64,000 nt of DNA from a candidate division WOR-3 bacterium (GTDB taxonomy: Bacteria > Hydrothermota > Tepidihabitantia > SM23-42 > JAOAFX01). Each line of letters opens with the position of its first letter. Positions within the stretch are counted from its first letter, which is position 1. The notes under the pieces are model-generated. The model was not told where the DNA came from and ran no database searches. It saw only the letters and a list, made by a program, of their open reading frames with translations. The DNA is taken from positions 1 to 64,000 of the forward strand of contig JBDRVV010000006.1 in NCBI GenBank assembly GCA_039802005.1, written 5' to 3'. A program made the position numbers and the translations under genes. Below, piece by piece: positions 35,672-44,252 of this stretch.

Positions 35672-36117
35672 ATTGTATAATAAGGGCTATGAAATTTACT
35701 GACATTGACCATGTATATAAGATTGAGTGTCAGGTATTCCCCAATCCTTGGCCCAAATCATTCTTTGAAAATGATCTGCACAAGCATAATACTATTGCCC
35801 TGATTGCTGATACCAATGGCGAAGTTAAAGGATATGCACTTGCTGATTGTGTGGCAGATGAGTTACACATTACAAATATCGCAGTTGATCCCAGATATCA
35901 TCATCAGGGTATAGGTAAACAACTCCTTTCAGAATTAGAAAAATTAGGAATAGAAAGGAATTGTATATATGCTTATCTTGAAGTAAGGGTGAACAACCTG
36001 AATGCAATTAATTTTTATAAAAAATTTGGTTACCGTATTATACAGATAAGAAAAAACTATTATCTTGATGGCACAGATGCCTATGTGATGGCAAAGGAAT
36101 TAAAGGAGGTTTTATGA
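35668..36117 (+). CDS. rimI: RimI-type ribosomal protein N-acetyltransferase
   Basis: 149-residue GNAT acetyltransferase. Acetyl-CoA motif A is ITNIAVDPRYHHQGIGKQLL (residues about 71-90), and the C-terminal motif is LEVRVNNLNAINFYKKFGY, both close to RimI, which acetylates the N-terminus of ribosomal protein S18. A related role on other proteins is possible. It overlaps tsaB (ATGA) and the next gene (ATGA), within the same run. Confidence 0.9.
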   Translation: MNCIIRAMKFTDIDHVYKIECQVFPNPWPKSFFENDLHKHNTIALIADTNGEVKGYALADCVADELHITNIAVDPRYHHQGIGKQLLSELEKLGIERNCIYAYLEVRVNNLNAINFYKKFGYRIIQIRKNYYLDGTDAYVMAKELKEVL

Positions 36118-36629
36118 GTTTAATATTAATATCTTTTATTGCCCAGTTAAATCTGTATTTTTTAAAAGATTCTCCAAACCTTCTGGTTCGAATAAAATTA
36201 GAAACGCCTGCTCAGCAAATAATTCTCTACTACAGTTTTGGAGATGCAAAATGGGACTCTGTTATTGCCCAGTCATATGCTACACATTTTGATGCAGTAA
36301 TTCCAGCCCCTGATACTATAAATGCTGTTGGATTCTATTTTCTTTATGATGGTAAGTTGAACAATAACAACGGCAATCTTTATCTCTATGAAGTTAAAAA
36401 ATCACCGAGAATGATACTACCATTATCTATTGACTATCTTGAAACAATACTCAAGCAGGCACGAAAAAAAATTACAAGCCAGACACATATCGATGAAGGA
36501 ATTGCACTCGTTGAATATGTTGAGAAGACATTAAAAACAATTCCTTATTTGAAGGGGTCTGAATTGGATAATAAGATCAATCTTTTAATGAGCGAAGTTA
36601 ATGAATTGAAAGCGCTGGGAGGGCGATGA
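36114..36629 (+). CDS. secreted or anchored protein of unknown function
   Basis: 171 residues. A short hydrophobic N-terminus (LILISFIAQLNLYF) suggests export or a single anchor. The first 90 residues read as a small beta domain (LLVRIKLETPAQQIILYYSFG); the last 60 are helical and charged (SIDYLETILKQARKKI, NKINLLMSEVNELKAL). No family is recognised. It overlaps rimI and the large cyclase gene by 4 bases each, so it may be functionally tied to the signalling protein. Confidence 0.7.
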   Translation: MSLILISFIAQLNLYFLKDSPNLLVRIKLETPAQQIILYYSFGDAKWDSVIAQSYATHFDAVIPAPDTINAVGFYFLYDGKLNNNNGNLYLYEVKKSPRMILPLSIDYLETILKQARKKITSQTHIDEGIALVEYVEKTLKTIPYLKGSELDNKINLLMSEVNELKALGGR

Positions 36630-39600
36630 ATTGCCCAAGATGTGGATATAATAATCCTGATACCGCAAATTTTTGTAGCCGTTGCGGACTGCAATTGCTT
36701 AAAACAACAGGGCAGCGCAGGCCTGTAGCGGTGATTTTTGCCGATATATCAGGATTTACGCCTCTGGCTGACAAAATGGATCCGGAAGAAGTAAAAGACC
36801 TTATTGACCAGTGCCTCCAGCGTTTGGCATTGATTATTCAAAAATATGAAGGTTTTGTAGATAAGTTCATAGGTGATTGTGTAATGGCGCTTTTTGGTGC
36901 GCCCCTTGCTCACGAAGACGATCCACTACGGGCAGTCCTTGCCAGCCTTGACTTATTAAAAGAAATCAAGGTATTTAATTCTGAAAAAAAGCAAAATTTA
37001 TCACTTTCCATTGGTATTAATTATGGATTGGTCGCTACCGGTGACCTGGGAAGGCCGGGTGGATATACAGTTATGGGGGATACAGTAAATATTGCACAAA
37101 GGCTTCAGGTTGCTGCACCCAGAGGAAAAATATATGTAAGTGAAGAAATTTATAAATATACCAATCGAGAAATCCTTTATAAGAAACTCAAGAAGATTTC
37201 AGTCAAAGGTAAAAAAGAAAAAATTCTGGTCTATACTCCACTGCGAGTGCGATTAAAATATGGACAGAGAAAAATTCAAGAAATCCCGTTGATTGGCAGG
37301 GTAGAAGAAATGAATCTTCTCAATAAAATATTTCAGGAAGTGAATGCAGGCAGAGGGCGCGTTGTGGCGATAATTGGCGAGGCAGGAATTGGTAAAACTA
37401 AACTCGTTTATGAATTCAAAAGGCAGTTAGAAAAAAATGTATTTATCACCGAAGGCAAAGGGATAGAGTATCATATAAATTCCCCTTATTTTGTTCTAAA
37501 GGAAGTCTCGAAAAAGATTTTCGGAATAAACGACAACGATACACCTGCAATGATTACACGGCGGATTACCAAATTCATTGAAAGTAGTGATGATGCTATC
37601 TTGAAGGTAAAGATTCCATATTTTAAATATTTTCTTTCTGCAGATTTAACAAGATCTGAGCGGATGCAGATTGAATCAATGCAGAGTGAAGACCGAATCA
37701 GATTATTGCTTGAAGCTATTAACTTACTTTTTGTGAAATTATCCAGGTCCAAACCTCTGTTGATGATCTTTGATGACTGCCATTGGATTGATAAGGAAAC
37801 AATAGATTTTATTCATAATATTGCTGGATCAATAGGATATAAACCAGTTATGCTTATCACCCTTTATCGTCCCACCTTTGATATAGGCAAGATAAGTCGG
37901 CTTCCTTATTTTAACACCATAACACTAAAACCGCTGGGGATTGATGAAACGACTGTGCTTTTAAAGAAGATATTACGCTGTGAAAAAATTGACAGTTACT
38001 TATTTGCACTCCTTCTTAAAAAATCAGGCGCCATACCATTTTATATAAGTGAGCTCGCTTTAAATCTTGTTAGCAACAATATGATACAAATAAAAGATGG
38101 TACTGCTATCTTAAAAGGAGATTTAACACTTACACTGCCGCGCAGCCTTGATGAGCTCATTATGACAAAAATTGACAAGTTATCAGCTGAATTACGATAT
38201 ATCGTTGATATCGCTTCCGTAATAGGAGAAGAATTTTCTTTTAAAATTCTCAATGCCTTGATCCCCGGAAAAGAGAGACTTAAACAGAATCTTGCCTATA
38301 TTGTCCAGCAAAATATATTTAAAGTAACTGGGGATAAAGATTCTTCAGAAGATGAAAAGTATGCTTTTACTCACAGTATCATGCGGGATGCTGTATATAA
38401 TTCTTTGTTAAAAAAACAAAGAAGAGAATATCATCAGAAAGTTGGTTTTATTATAGAAAAGATCTTCAATCTCACGATTGAAGAATATTTTGATGCCCTT
38501 GCCCACCACTTCTATCTCGGCGGGGAAATTATGAAAGCACTCGAATATCTGGAAAAGGCAGGAGACCAGAAAAAAGAACTTTATCTGAATAGTTCAGCAA
38601 TTGAATTATACAAAAAGTGTTTAACAATGATTCCTGATGGAATGCCTCACATAACCACAAGAATTTTTGAAAAACTTGGAACGATTTATGAATTAATTGG
38701 CGATTATGAAAATGCCTTGAATGCGTATTATAAGATGGAAAGCTATGCAGGAGAAGATTTGGTGGTTAAAGCCAGGAGCTTAAGGCATCGTGCAAACATC
38801 ATTGCAAATCAGGGAGATTATGATAAAGGATTAGAACTGTTATCACGGGCTTATGAATATTTAAAATCACTAAAAGAAAAATCAAATTTATCAGTATTGC
38901 TTGAGTTATCAAATATCAGAAATCTTGAATGCTGGCTTTATCGGATTAAAGGAAAAATGGAAATAGCCGAAAGCAAGGGACTTGAGGCAATTAAAATCAT
39001 CACAAAAATCAAGGATTGGAAGTTTAAAATTGAATTAAAGCAAGCATTGACCAAGGCATATAATCATCTTTCTGTGATATATTGCGTGAAAGGCGATTTC
39101 GAAAAAGCACTTAAATTATGTAAAGAAGCAATTAGTATCGCTGAAGATACCGGAGATTTAAGGGGCAAAGTAAATGCATATAATGTTATGGGCACGGTAT
39201 TCAAAGCCCAGGGAAATTATGAAAAGGCTATAGATTCTTTCACGGTAAACCTTAAGATTACAGAAGAATTAGGAGATAAGAGAGGCATTGGTGTTGCATA
39301 CTGCAATCTGGGAAATGTCTATCAACATATCGGTGATAATTCTACCGCCCTTGATTTATATCAAAAATTTCTCGAAATATCACAAGATCTGCGTGATAAA
39401 TCAAGTATTGGCATGGCATCAAATAATATGGGCATTATCTACTTCAATATGGGTGATTATGAAAGGGCGTTAAAGTTTTTTGAAAACTATCTAAAAATCT
39501 CTGAGGAACTCGGTGACAAAAGAGGGATTGCAATCGCATATGGCAATTTAGGAGAAGTTTTAATGAATAAGTTTGAATATAATAAGGCTGTGGCGCTGTT

Positions 39601-40126
39601 TAAAAAATTTCTAAAAATTAGTCAGAGGATAGGTGATAAAAGAGGGATTGCATCCGCATCCTATAATCTCGGATATGTATATGCTGAAATTGGCAAACTG
39701 AAACTGGCATATAAATACTCAAATGAAGCAAAGAATTTTTTTGAATCTATTGGGAATAAAAATGCCCTTGGTATGGTATTGAACACAATTGCTTTGATCA
39801 GATTTAAAGACAATAACTTAGAAGAGGCGCTAAAAATTTTAAATTCATCGTTAAGTCTTGCCGAAGCAACCCATTCCATGGAATTAAAGATAAATTGTTT
39901 ATTCAATCAAGCACGGGTATATGCAGAGATCGATAAAGAAAAGGCTAAAGAAGCTTTTCTCGCAGCAATAGAATTATCTCAGAAATCAAAGATAAAAAAA
40001 CTCCTGGCAGATATTTATTATGAATATGCACACTTTCTCTACCGAATTGGCGAAATTCAAACAGCAAAAAAATATAAGAATCTTGCTATAAAATTTTATA
40101 ATGAAATGAACATAAAAAGAAAATAG
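36626..40126 (+). CDS. zinc-ribbon / class III cyclase / AAA ATPase / TPR signalling protein
   Basis: 1166 residues. Domains in order: zinc ribbon with CPRCGYN and CSRCG (residues 3-20); class III adenylate/guanylate cyclase (about 30-200) with metal aspartates in FADISGFT and IGDCVMALFG and the catalytic Asn/Arg in VNIAQRL; ATPase of the STAND/AAA_16 type (about 220-560) with P-loop IGEAGIGKTKL and Walker B LMIFDDCHW; and about twelve tetratricopeptide repeats (about 640-1160), for example NVYQHIGDNSTALDLYQKFL. The cyclase residues appear intact, so cyclic nucleotide production is likely. Input signal unknown; the TPR array suggests protein binding. Confidence 0.9.
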   Translation: MNCPRCGYNNPDTANFCSRCGLQLLKTTGQRRPVAVIFADISGFTPLADKMDPEEVKDLIDQCLQRLALIIQKYEGFVDKFIGDCVMALFGAPLAHEDDPLRAVLASLDLLKEIKVFNSEKKQNLSLSIGINYGLVATGDLGRPGGYTVMGDTVNIAQRLQVAAPRGKIYVSEEIYKYTNREILYKKLKKISVKGKKEKILVYTPLRVRLKYGQRKIQEIPLIGRVEEMNLLNKIFQEVNAGRGRVVAIIGEAGIGKTKLVYEFKRQLEKNVFITEGKGIEYHINSPYFVLKEVSKKIFGINDNDTPAMITRRITKFIESSDDAILKVKIPYFKYFLSADLTRSERMQIESMQSEDRIRLLLEAINLLFVKLSRSKPLLMIFDDCHWIDKETIDFIHNIAGSIGYKPVMLITLYRPTFDIGKISRLPYFNTITLKPLGIDETTVLLKKILRCEKIDSYLFALLLKKSGAIPFYISELALNLVSNNMIQIKDGTAILKGDLTLTLPRSLDELIMTKIDKLSAELRYIVDIASVIGEEFSFKILNALIPGKERLKQNLAYIVQQNIFKVTGDKDSSEDEKYAFTHSIMRDAVYNSLLKKQRREYHQKVGFIIEKIFNLTIEEYFDALAHHFYLGGEIMKALEYLEKAGDQKKELYLNSSAIELYKKCLTMIPDGMPHITTRIFEKLGTIYELIGDYENALNAYYKMESYAGEDLVVKARSLRHRANIIANQGDYDKGLELLSRAYEYLKSLKEKSNLSVLLELSNIRNLECWLYRIKGKMEIAESKGLEAIKIITKIKDWKFKIELKQALTKAYNHLSVIYCVKGDFEKALKLCKEAISIAEDTGDLRGKVNAYNVMGTVFKAQGNYEKAIDSFTVNLKITEELGDKRGIGVAYCNLGNVYQHIGDNSTALDLYQKFLEISQDLRDKSSIGMASNNMGIIYFNMGDYERALKFFENYLKISEELGDKRGIAIAYGNLGEVLMNKFEYNKAVALFKKFLKISQRIGDKRGIASASYNLGYVYAEIGKLKLAYKYSNEAKNFFESIGNKNALGMVLNTIALIRFKDNNLEEALKILNSSLSLAEATHSMELKINCLFNQARVYAEIDKEKAKEAFLAAIELSQKSKIKKLLADIYYEYAHFLYRIGEIQTAKKYKNLAIKFYNEMNIKRK

Positions 40127-40128
40127 TT

Positions 40129-41049
40129 ATGCTCGTTACCTTAAATGAAATATTACCAAAAGCAAGAAAGCACAATTATGGGATTGGACATTTTAATACA
40201 TCAAATCTTGAAATAACTCAGGCAATAATTACAACTGCAGAAGAACTGAATTCACCGGTTATCATTGGTGTAAGTGAAAAGGCGATAAATTATGCGGGTA
40301 TGAAAATGCTCGTAGGGATCGTCAGCAGTCTTGCTGAAGAGTCAAAAATCCCAATTGTTCTCCATCTTGACCATGGGAAGAACTTTGATATTGCAAAAAG
40401 GTGTATAGATGCTGGTTTCACATCCGTAATGATAGATGGCTCATATCTACCTTTTAAGGAGAATTTGAAACTTACAAAAAAAGTGGTAGAGTATGCACAT
40501 AAGAAAAATGCTTCAGTAGAAGCGGAAATTGGAAGACTCGCCGGGATAGAGGATGATATAGAAGTAGAAAAAAATATTTATACAAATCCTGAAGAGGCAA
40601 GGATTTTTACGAAAGAGACTGGTTGTGATGCTCTGGCGGTTGCTATTGGTACATCTCACGGTGCATATAAATTCAAAGGTAGACCAAAATTACGTATAGA
40701 TATTCTTAAGGAAATCGCTGAAAAAGTAAAAATTCCATTGGTTCTGCATGGTGCATCTGGGGTAAAGCCAAAATGGGTTAATTACGCAAATAGATTCGGA
40801 GCAAAAATAGAAAAGACGAGTGGCGTGCCCGACCGTTTAATAAAAGAAGCAATCAAAAATGGGATAGCGAAGATAAATGTTGATACTGATATCAGAATTG
40901 CATTCACTGCAGGGATTCGTGAATTTTTAATCAAAAATCCCCAAGAATTTGACCCGAGAAAGATTCTTGGTTACACTCGGGAATTGATAAAAAAGGTGGT
41001 AAAAGAAAAGATAATCCTCTTCGGCTCTGCAGAAACAGGAAACAGATAA
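40129..41049 (+). CDS. fba: class II fructose-bisphosphate aldolase
   Basis: Cleaves fructose 1,6-bisphosphate in glycolysis and runs in reverse in gluconeogenesis. 306 residues, zinc-dependent. GIGHFNTSNLE near the N-terminus, VLHLDHGKNFD (His and Asp of the active site, about residues 80-90), GRLAGIEDD (about 135-143) and LHGASGVKP (second zinc His) are family marks. Tagatose-bisphosphate aldolases are close relatives, so the sugar is not certain. The ATG lies 2 bases after the cyclase stop, with no clear binding site, so it may rely on coupling. A terminator follows at 41117. Confidence 0.92.
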   Translation: MLVTLNEILPKARKHNYGIGHFNTSNLEITQAIITTAEELNSPVIIGVSEKAINYAGMKMLVGIVSSLAEESKIPIVLHLDHGKNFDIAKRCIDAGFTSVMIDGSYLPFKENLKLTKKVVEYAHKKNASVEAEIGRLAGIEDDIEVEKNIYTNPEEARIFTKETGCDALAVAIGTSHGAYKFKGRPKLRIDILKEIAEKVKIPLVLHGASGVKPKWVNYANRFGAKIEKTSGVPDRLIKEAIKNGIAKINVDTDIRIAFTAGIREFLIKNPQEFDPRKILGYTRELIKKVVKEKIILFGSAETGNR

Positions 41050-41116
41050 TAGCAAAAATCAACATTTTCTGACAGAAAAATCTGCTACGATTTTGGAATT
41101 GGGTGGATAGTTTAAC

Positions 41117-41150
41117 CCGGCGTGTGCATTAATACACACGCCGGTTTTAT
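41117..41150 (+). terminator. intrinsic terminator after fba
   Basis: CCGGCGTGTG (41117-41126), 8-base loop, CACACGCCGG (41135-41144), then TTTTAT. A 10-bp perfect GC-rich stem. The convergent DUF4242-like frame ends 2 bases further. Confidence 0.85.
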
Positions 41151-41151
41151 G

Positions 41152-41394
41152 TTATCCGTTATACACTGTTACGGATTTTATTGATTCGGGCTTAACCTGA
41201 GCCTTCTTAAAGATATCTTGTATCGTCTTCTCATCTGGTGCATTCCAGCAACAGATTGCCTGTCCTGTTTTATCGTCTATATAAGCCCGATCCATCTTTG
41301 CGTTGCTTCCCACGGAAGCATTTATAACCTGTGATCAGCTTGACAATACCTGATCTTTAGGCATTGGCGGTAATGTTATTAAAAACATAGCCAT
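41152..41394 (-). pseudogene. DUF4242-like small protein interrupted by in-frame TGA
   Basis: The minus strand encodes 80 residues beginning MAMFLITLPPMPKDQV after a strong AAGGAGG site, and ending in a normal TAA at 41152-41154. Codon 20 is TGA (41335-41337); after it the frame continues as NASVGSNAKMDRAYIDDKTG and then CCWNAPDEKTI, clearly a DUF4242-type (SCO4226-like nickel-binding) domain. The simplest reading is a nonsense mutation. A hairpin GCTTCC-GTG-GGAAGC begins 15 bases after the TGA, within the range of bacterial selenocysteine insertion elements, so recoding is not excluded. TGA ends many other genes here, so it is not a general sense codon. Confidence 0.75.
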
Positions 41395-41809
41395 TGTAAC
41401 CTCCTTCGTATATATTATATCTATTTTCATAGAAAACTCAAGAGGCAAAAATCCTGAGTCCTCTCCATATCTTAGTCTCTTGAGATATTAAGTTTTCATA
41501 CCATATGTCATTATGTATTTTTTTCTGTTGTAACCACTTTTCACAGATATGTATGGAATCACAATTTCAATCCCCCTCTTTCCCCCTTTTGTAAAGGGGG
41601 ATAACAGGGGATTATTAAATGGAAAAAATCAAGAACTAACTTTTAATATTGAAAAATGTGGAGAGGAGACAGATAAAAAACTGCTTCCTTTCCGGTTTTT
41701 GAAACTTAAATTCGCAACACTGGAAAAAATTAAGGCTAAAAACTTGTTAGATTTGCTTTATTTAACCTTGACTTTTGCCAAATGGAAAATAAAATTATAA
41801 GAGGTTTAT
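41395..41809. other. spacer with a C/G-run hairpin repeat
   Basis: 415 bases. It holds the upstream region of the DUF4242-like frame, a G/C-run hairpin element at 41570-41613, and otherwise AT-rich sequence. An open frame across 41549-41800 includes the hairpin and does not look like a gene. Confidence 0.7.
41570..41613. repeat. palindromic CCCCCTTT element (REP/MITE-like)
   Basis: ATCCCCCTC, then CCCCCTTT-TGT-AAAGGGGG (41582-41600), then ACAGGGGAT: a hairpin with an inner perfect arm and an outer imperfect arm. Very similar elements are scattered through many unrelated bacterial genomes and are thought to be small non-autonomous mobile repeats; this is from general knowledge. Confidence 0.7.
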
Positions 41810-42742
41810 GTGAAGAACTCTGTCTGCCATTTATTGAAAATAATACTTTTTACAGTGATAAATTTCTTCGCAGATTGCGGAAAAAAAACACCACTAATTG
41901 ATATCACCAATCCCAAAGACGGGGCAGTCGTTGAAGGCATTGTAGAAATAACAGCGCAGGTAATGAATGGGGAAGATATATGGAGTGTAGGATTTTTTAT
42001 TGATGATTCCCTTGTAAAATTTTTTGAAGAAGCACCGTATTCATATTTATGGAATACAATTCCCCTTCCTGATAGTTCAATTCATACGATATATGCAAAG
42101 GCTGAACTTGAAAACGGGAATTATATATACTCCGAAACAATCTCAGTAATGGTCTATAATATTCTGCTCTTTTATGATGATTTTGAATTTTATTATATTC
42201 ACAATTACCCTTCCCAATACTGGTTTCAAATCTGGCCCGGAATCGGTGAAAGTACCTATGTTGATTCACTTTTTTCCTATGATGGATTTAAGAGTTTCCG
42301 ACTTTGTGGCTCTTCACAGTGGGTAAGAACTGATGGCATTGAACTTGATTTAAAAAAATTGCATAAACTTACTTATGAATATGCCTTAATGATTCCGGAG
42401 ACGAGCCCAGCCGGTGCGCTTGCAGGATTTTTTGTAAAATTGAGCCCCACACTGGGTACGATATATAACGGTGTTCTTTTTGATTTCAACGATAGTCTGG
42501 TGTATGTGCGGGGTGTTGATCCACAACCAACCGGATATAAGTGGCAAAAAAATCTGTGGTATAATGTAAAAGTGCACCTTGATTATGATAATCTGTTAAT
42601 GGATGTCTGGATAAACGAACAGAAGATTGCTGATAATGTTCCTGCGGCAGAGGAATCAATTTCTGACACCTTTGCCCTATCCACCGAATACGGCGCAGGG
42701 GGCGCAGTATATTTTGATAGAATCCAGATATTAAAAAAATAA
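41810..42742 (+). CDS. lipoprotein with Ig-like and lectin-like domains
   Basis: 310 residues starting at GTG (41810), with AAGAGG 5-10 bases before it. The signal segment ends in NFFADCGKK, a likely lipobox. An Ig-like domain follows (about residues 28-115; ITNPKDGAVVEGIVEITAQV and PYSYLWNT resemble the Big_7 family). The remaining 190 residues look like a concanavalin-type beta sandwich (NLWYNVKVHLDYDNLLMDVWIN). Such proteins bind sugars or serve as surface modules. No catalytic residues are recognised. It ends before the convergent polyferredoxin gene. Confidence 0.75.
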   Translation: MKNSVCHLLKIILFTVINFFADCGKKTPLIDITNPKDGAVVEGIVEITAQVMNGEDIWSVGFFIDDSLVKFFEEAPYSYLWNTIPLPDSSIHTIYAKAELENGNYIYSETISVMVYNILLFYDDFEFYYIHNYPSQYWFQIWPGIGESTYVDSLFSYDGFKSFRLCGSSQWVRTDGIELDLKKLHKLTYEYALMIPETSPAGALAGFFVKLSPTLGTIYNGVLFDFNDSLVYVRGVDPQPTGYKWQKNLWYNVKVHLDYDNLLMDVWINEQKIADNVPAAEESISDTFALSTEYGAGGAVYFDRIQILKK

Positions 42743-42758
42743 TTAGTTGGAATTTCTT

Positions 42759-44252
42759 TCACTTAATCATAAACCCCGAAGGGATGTCTTCCTCTTTTTC
42801 TTCACAACTCCGCAATTTTTCTTTTTCTTCAGTGATATAAGAACCAGATTGCTTCCTTTCTTCGCCAATGGAATATACCTGTATCGCAGCGGTTCCTTCA
42901 ACCGGGCAGCGATTTTCACACATACCACAGCCTGTGCATATTCTTTCGTCCACCACGGGCCTGCTTAAAGAAATTCCATAGATTGTTTCATTAATCATCT
43001 TAATTGCATTATACTGGCAGGCTTCATCACATATCAAACAGGCCTTGTTTTGTTCCCATGCAATACACCTCGCCTTGTCAATAATTGCAGTCCCGATCTT
43101 CGCATAACTCTTTTCTTTCAAAGATAAATTCCTTATTGCCGAAGTCGGACAAACCTTGCCGCACATATTACAATTTTTTTCACAGGCACCAATGCGCGGC
43201 ACGAGTCTTGGTGTCCAGAGCCCCAGAATGCCTGATTCAAAAAGACAGGGCTGGAGTCCATTCGTGGGACATACCTTCATACACCTGCCACAATGCAAGC
43301 ATCTACTTAAAAATTCTGATTCAGGAATTGAGCCGGGCGGACGGATCAATCTTCCTTCAATTTTTTGATGATGAACTGAACGCAATAATGGTGCAAGGAC
43401 AAAAGCACTGCCGATAGAGAAGATTACCTGACGTTTCTTAATATCAAATTCAGGTTGTGTAAATCTTATTTTATATTTAATTACATTTTCCGGACACTCA
43501 TAGATACAGTTAAGGCAGATAATACATTCGCCTGTGTCAATCGTCTCATTTTTTGAATCTATCGCACGGGTCGGGCAGATCTTTTCGCATAAAGCACATT
43601 GCTTACACCCATCACCAAAGATAAACTTAAATAATGAGAATTTTGCAAAGAAGGCGAATAATCCACCCAATGGGCAGATATTCTGACACCAGAATCTTTT
43701 TGAAAAAAAATTCAGCCCGAGTATTATTGCGAAAAATAAAATGGCAAACAATCTTTCGGTATAAGCAAAAGAAGCCTTTAGAGTAAAAATGCCGACAAAA
43801 AATGAAATGACAGGAAATACAATCAACAAAAGAGTTCTTTCAAATATCACAATTGGGTCAAAATATTGAATAAAAGAAAAACCGAGAACCGCCGCTGTAA
43901 TTATAAATATCAGTATTAGATATTTGAATTTTTTGAGTTTATTTTGTATAATCAACAATTTTTGTGGTTTAATGAGCATTCCGGATAAATCAATTACTGT
44001 CCCTAACGGACAAATAAAACCGCAGAAAAATCTGCCAAAAATGAGTGTTAAAAAAATTAGAATAAGGGAAAAAAGGTATGGACTGAGCAATATGCGGGTT
44101 GAAATGCTGATAATAAAAAATATTAAAGGGTCAAAATAATAAAAATATTGAAAATGAATCTTTGAGCCGTAATGAATTTTGAAGAACAGAAAGACAAAAA
44201 ATAACAAAAAGATTAACTGAATGGATAATCTAAGTGCGCGGTGCTTCTTTAT
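42759..44252 (-). CDS. membrane polyferredoxin, NapH/MauN type
   Basis: About 497 residues if started at the ATA at 44252. Four to five transmembrane segments in the first 200 residues frame two cysteine motifs CGFICPLG and CQNICPLG typical of NapH/RnfB-like proteins. Then come several 4Fe-4S motifs: CALCEKICP, CIICLNCIYECP, CLHCGRCMKVCP, CNMCGKVCP, CLICDEACQ and CTGCGMCENRCP. The protein should pass electrons across or along the membrane. A GGAGG site at 44264-44260 points to ATA with 7-base spacing; the first usual start codon in frame is TTG at 44207, which would remove the basic N-terminus. It forms a coupled pair with the DUF362 gene. Confidence 0.85.
   Translation of the reverse strand: MKKHRALRLSIQLIFLLFFVFLFFKIHYGSKIHFQYFYYFDPLIFFIISISTRILLSPYLFSLILIFLTLIFGRFFCGFICPLGTVIDLSGMLIKPQKLLIIQNKLKKFKYLILIFIITAAVLGFSFIQYFDPIVIFERTLLLIVFPVISFFVGIFTLKASFAYTERLFAILFFAIILGLNFFSKRFWCQNICPLGGLFAFFAKFSLFKFIFGDGCKQCALCEKICPTRAIDSKNETIDTGECIICLNCIYECPENVIKYKIRFTQPEFDIKKRQVIFSIGSAFVLAPLLRSVHHQKIEGRLIRPPGSIPESEFLSRCLHCGRCMKVCPTNGLQPCLFESGILGLWTPRLVPRIGACEKNCNMCGKVCPTSAIRNLSLKEKSYAKIGTAIIDKARCIAWEQNKACLICDEACQYNAIKMINETIYGISLSRPVVDERICTGCGMCENRCPVEGTAAIQVYSIGEERKQSGSYITEEKEKLRSCEEKEEDIPSGFMIK

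Noticed and set aside
41549-41800. 83-codon plus-strand frame
   Set aside because: It runs through the C/G-run hairpin repeat, has no binding site, and its product looks like translated repeat and AT-rich spacer.
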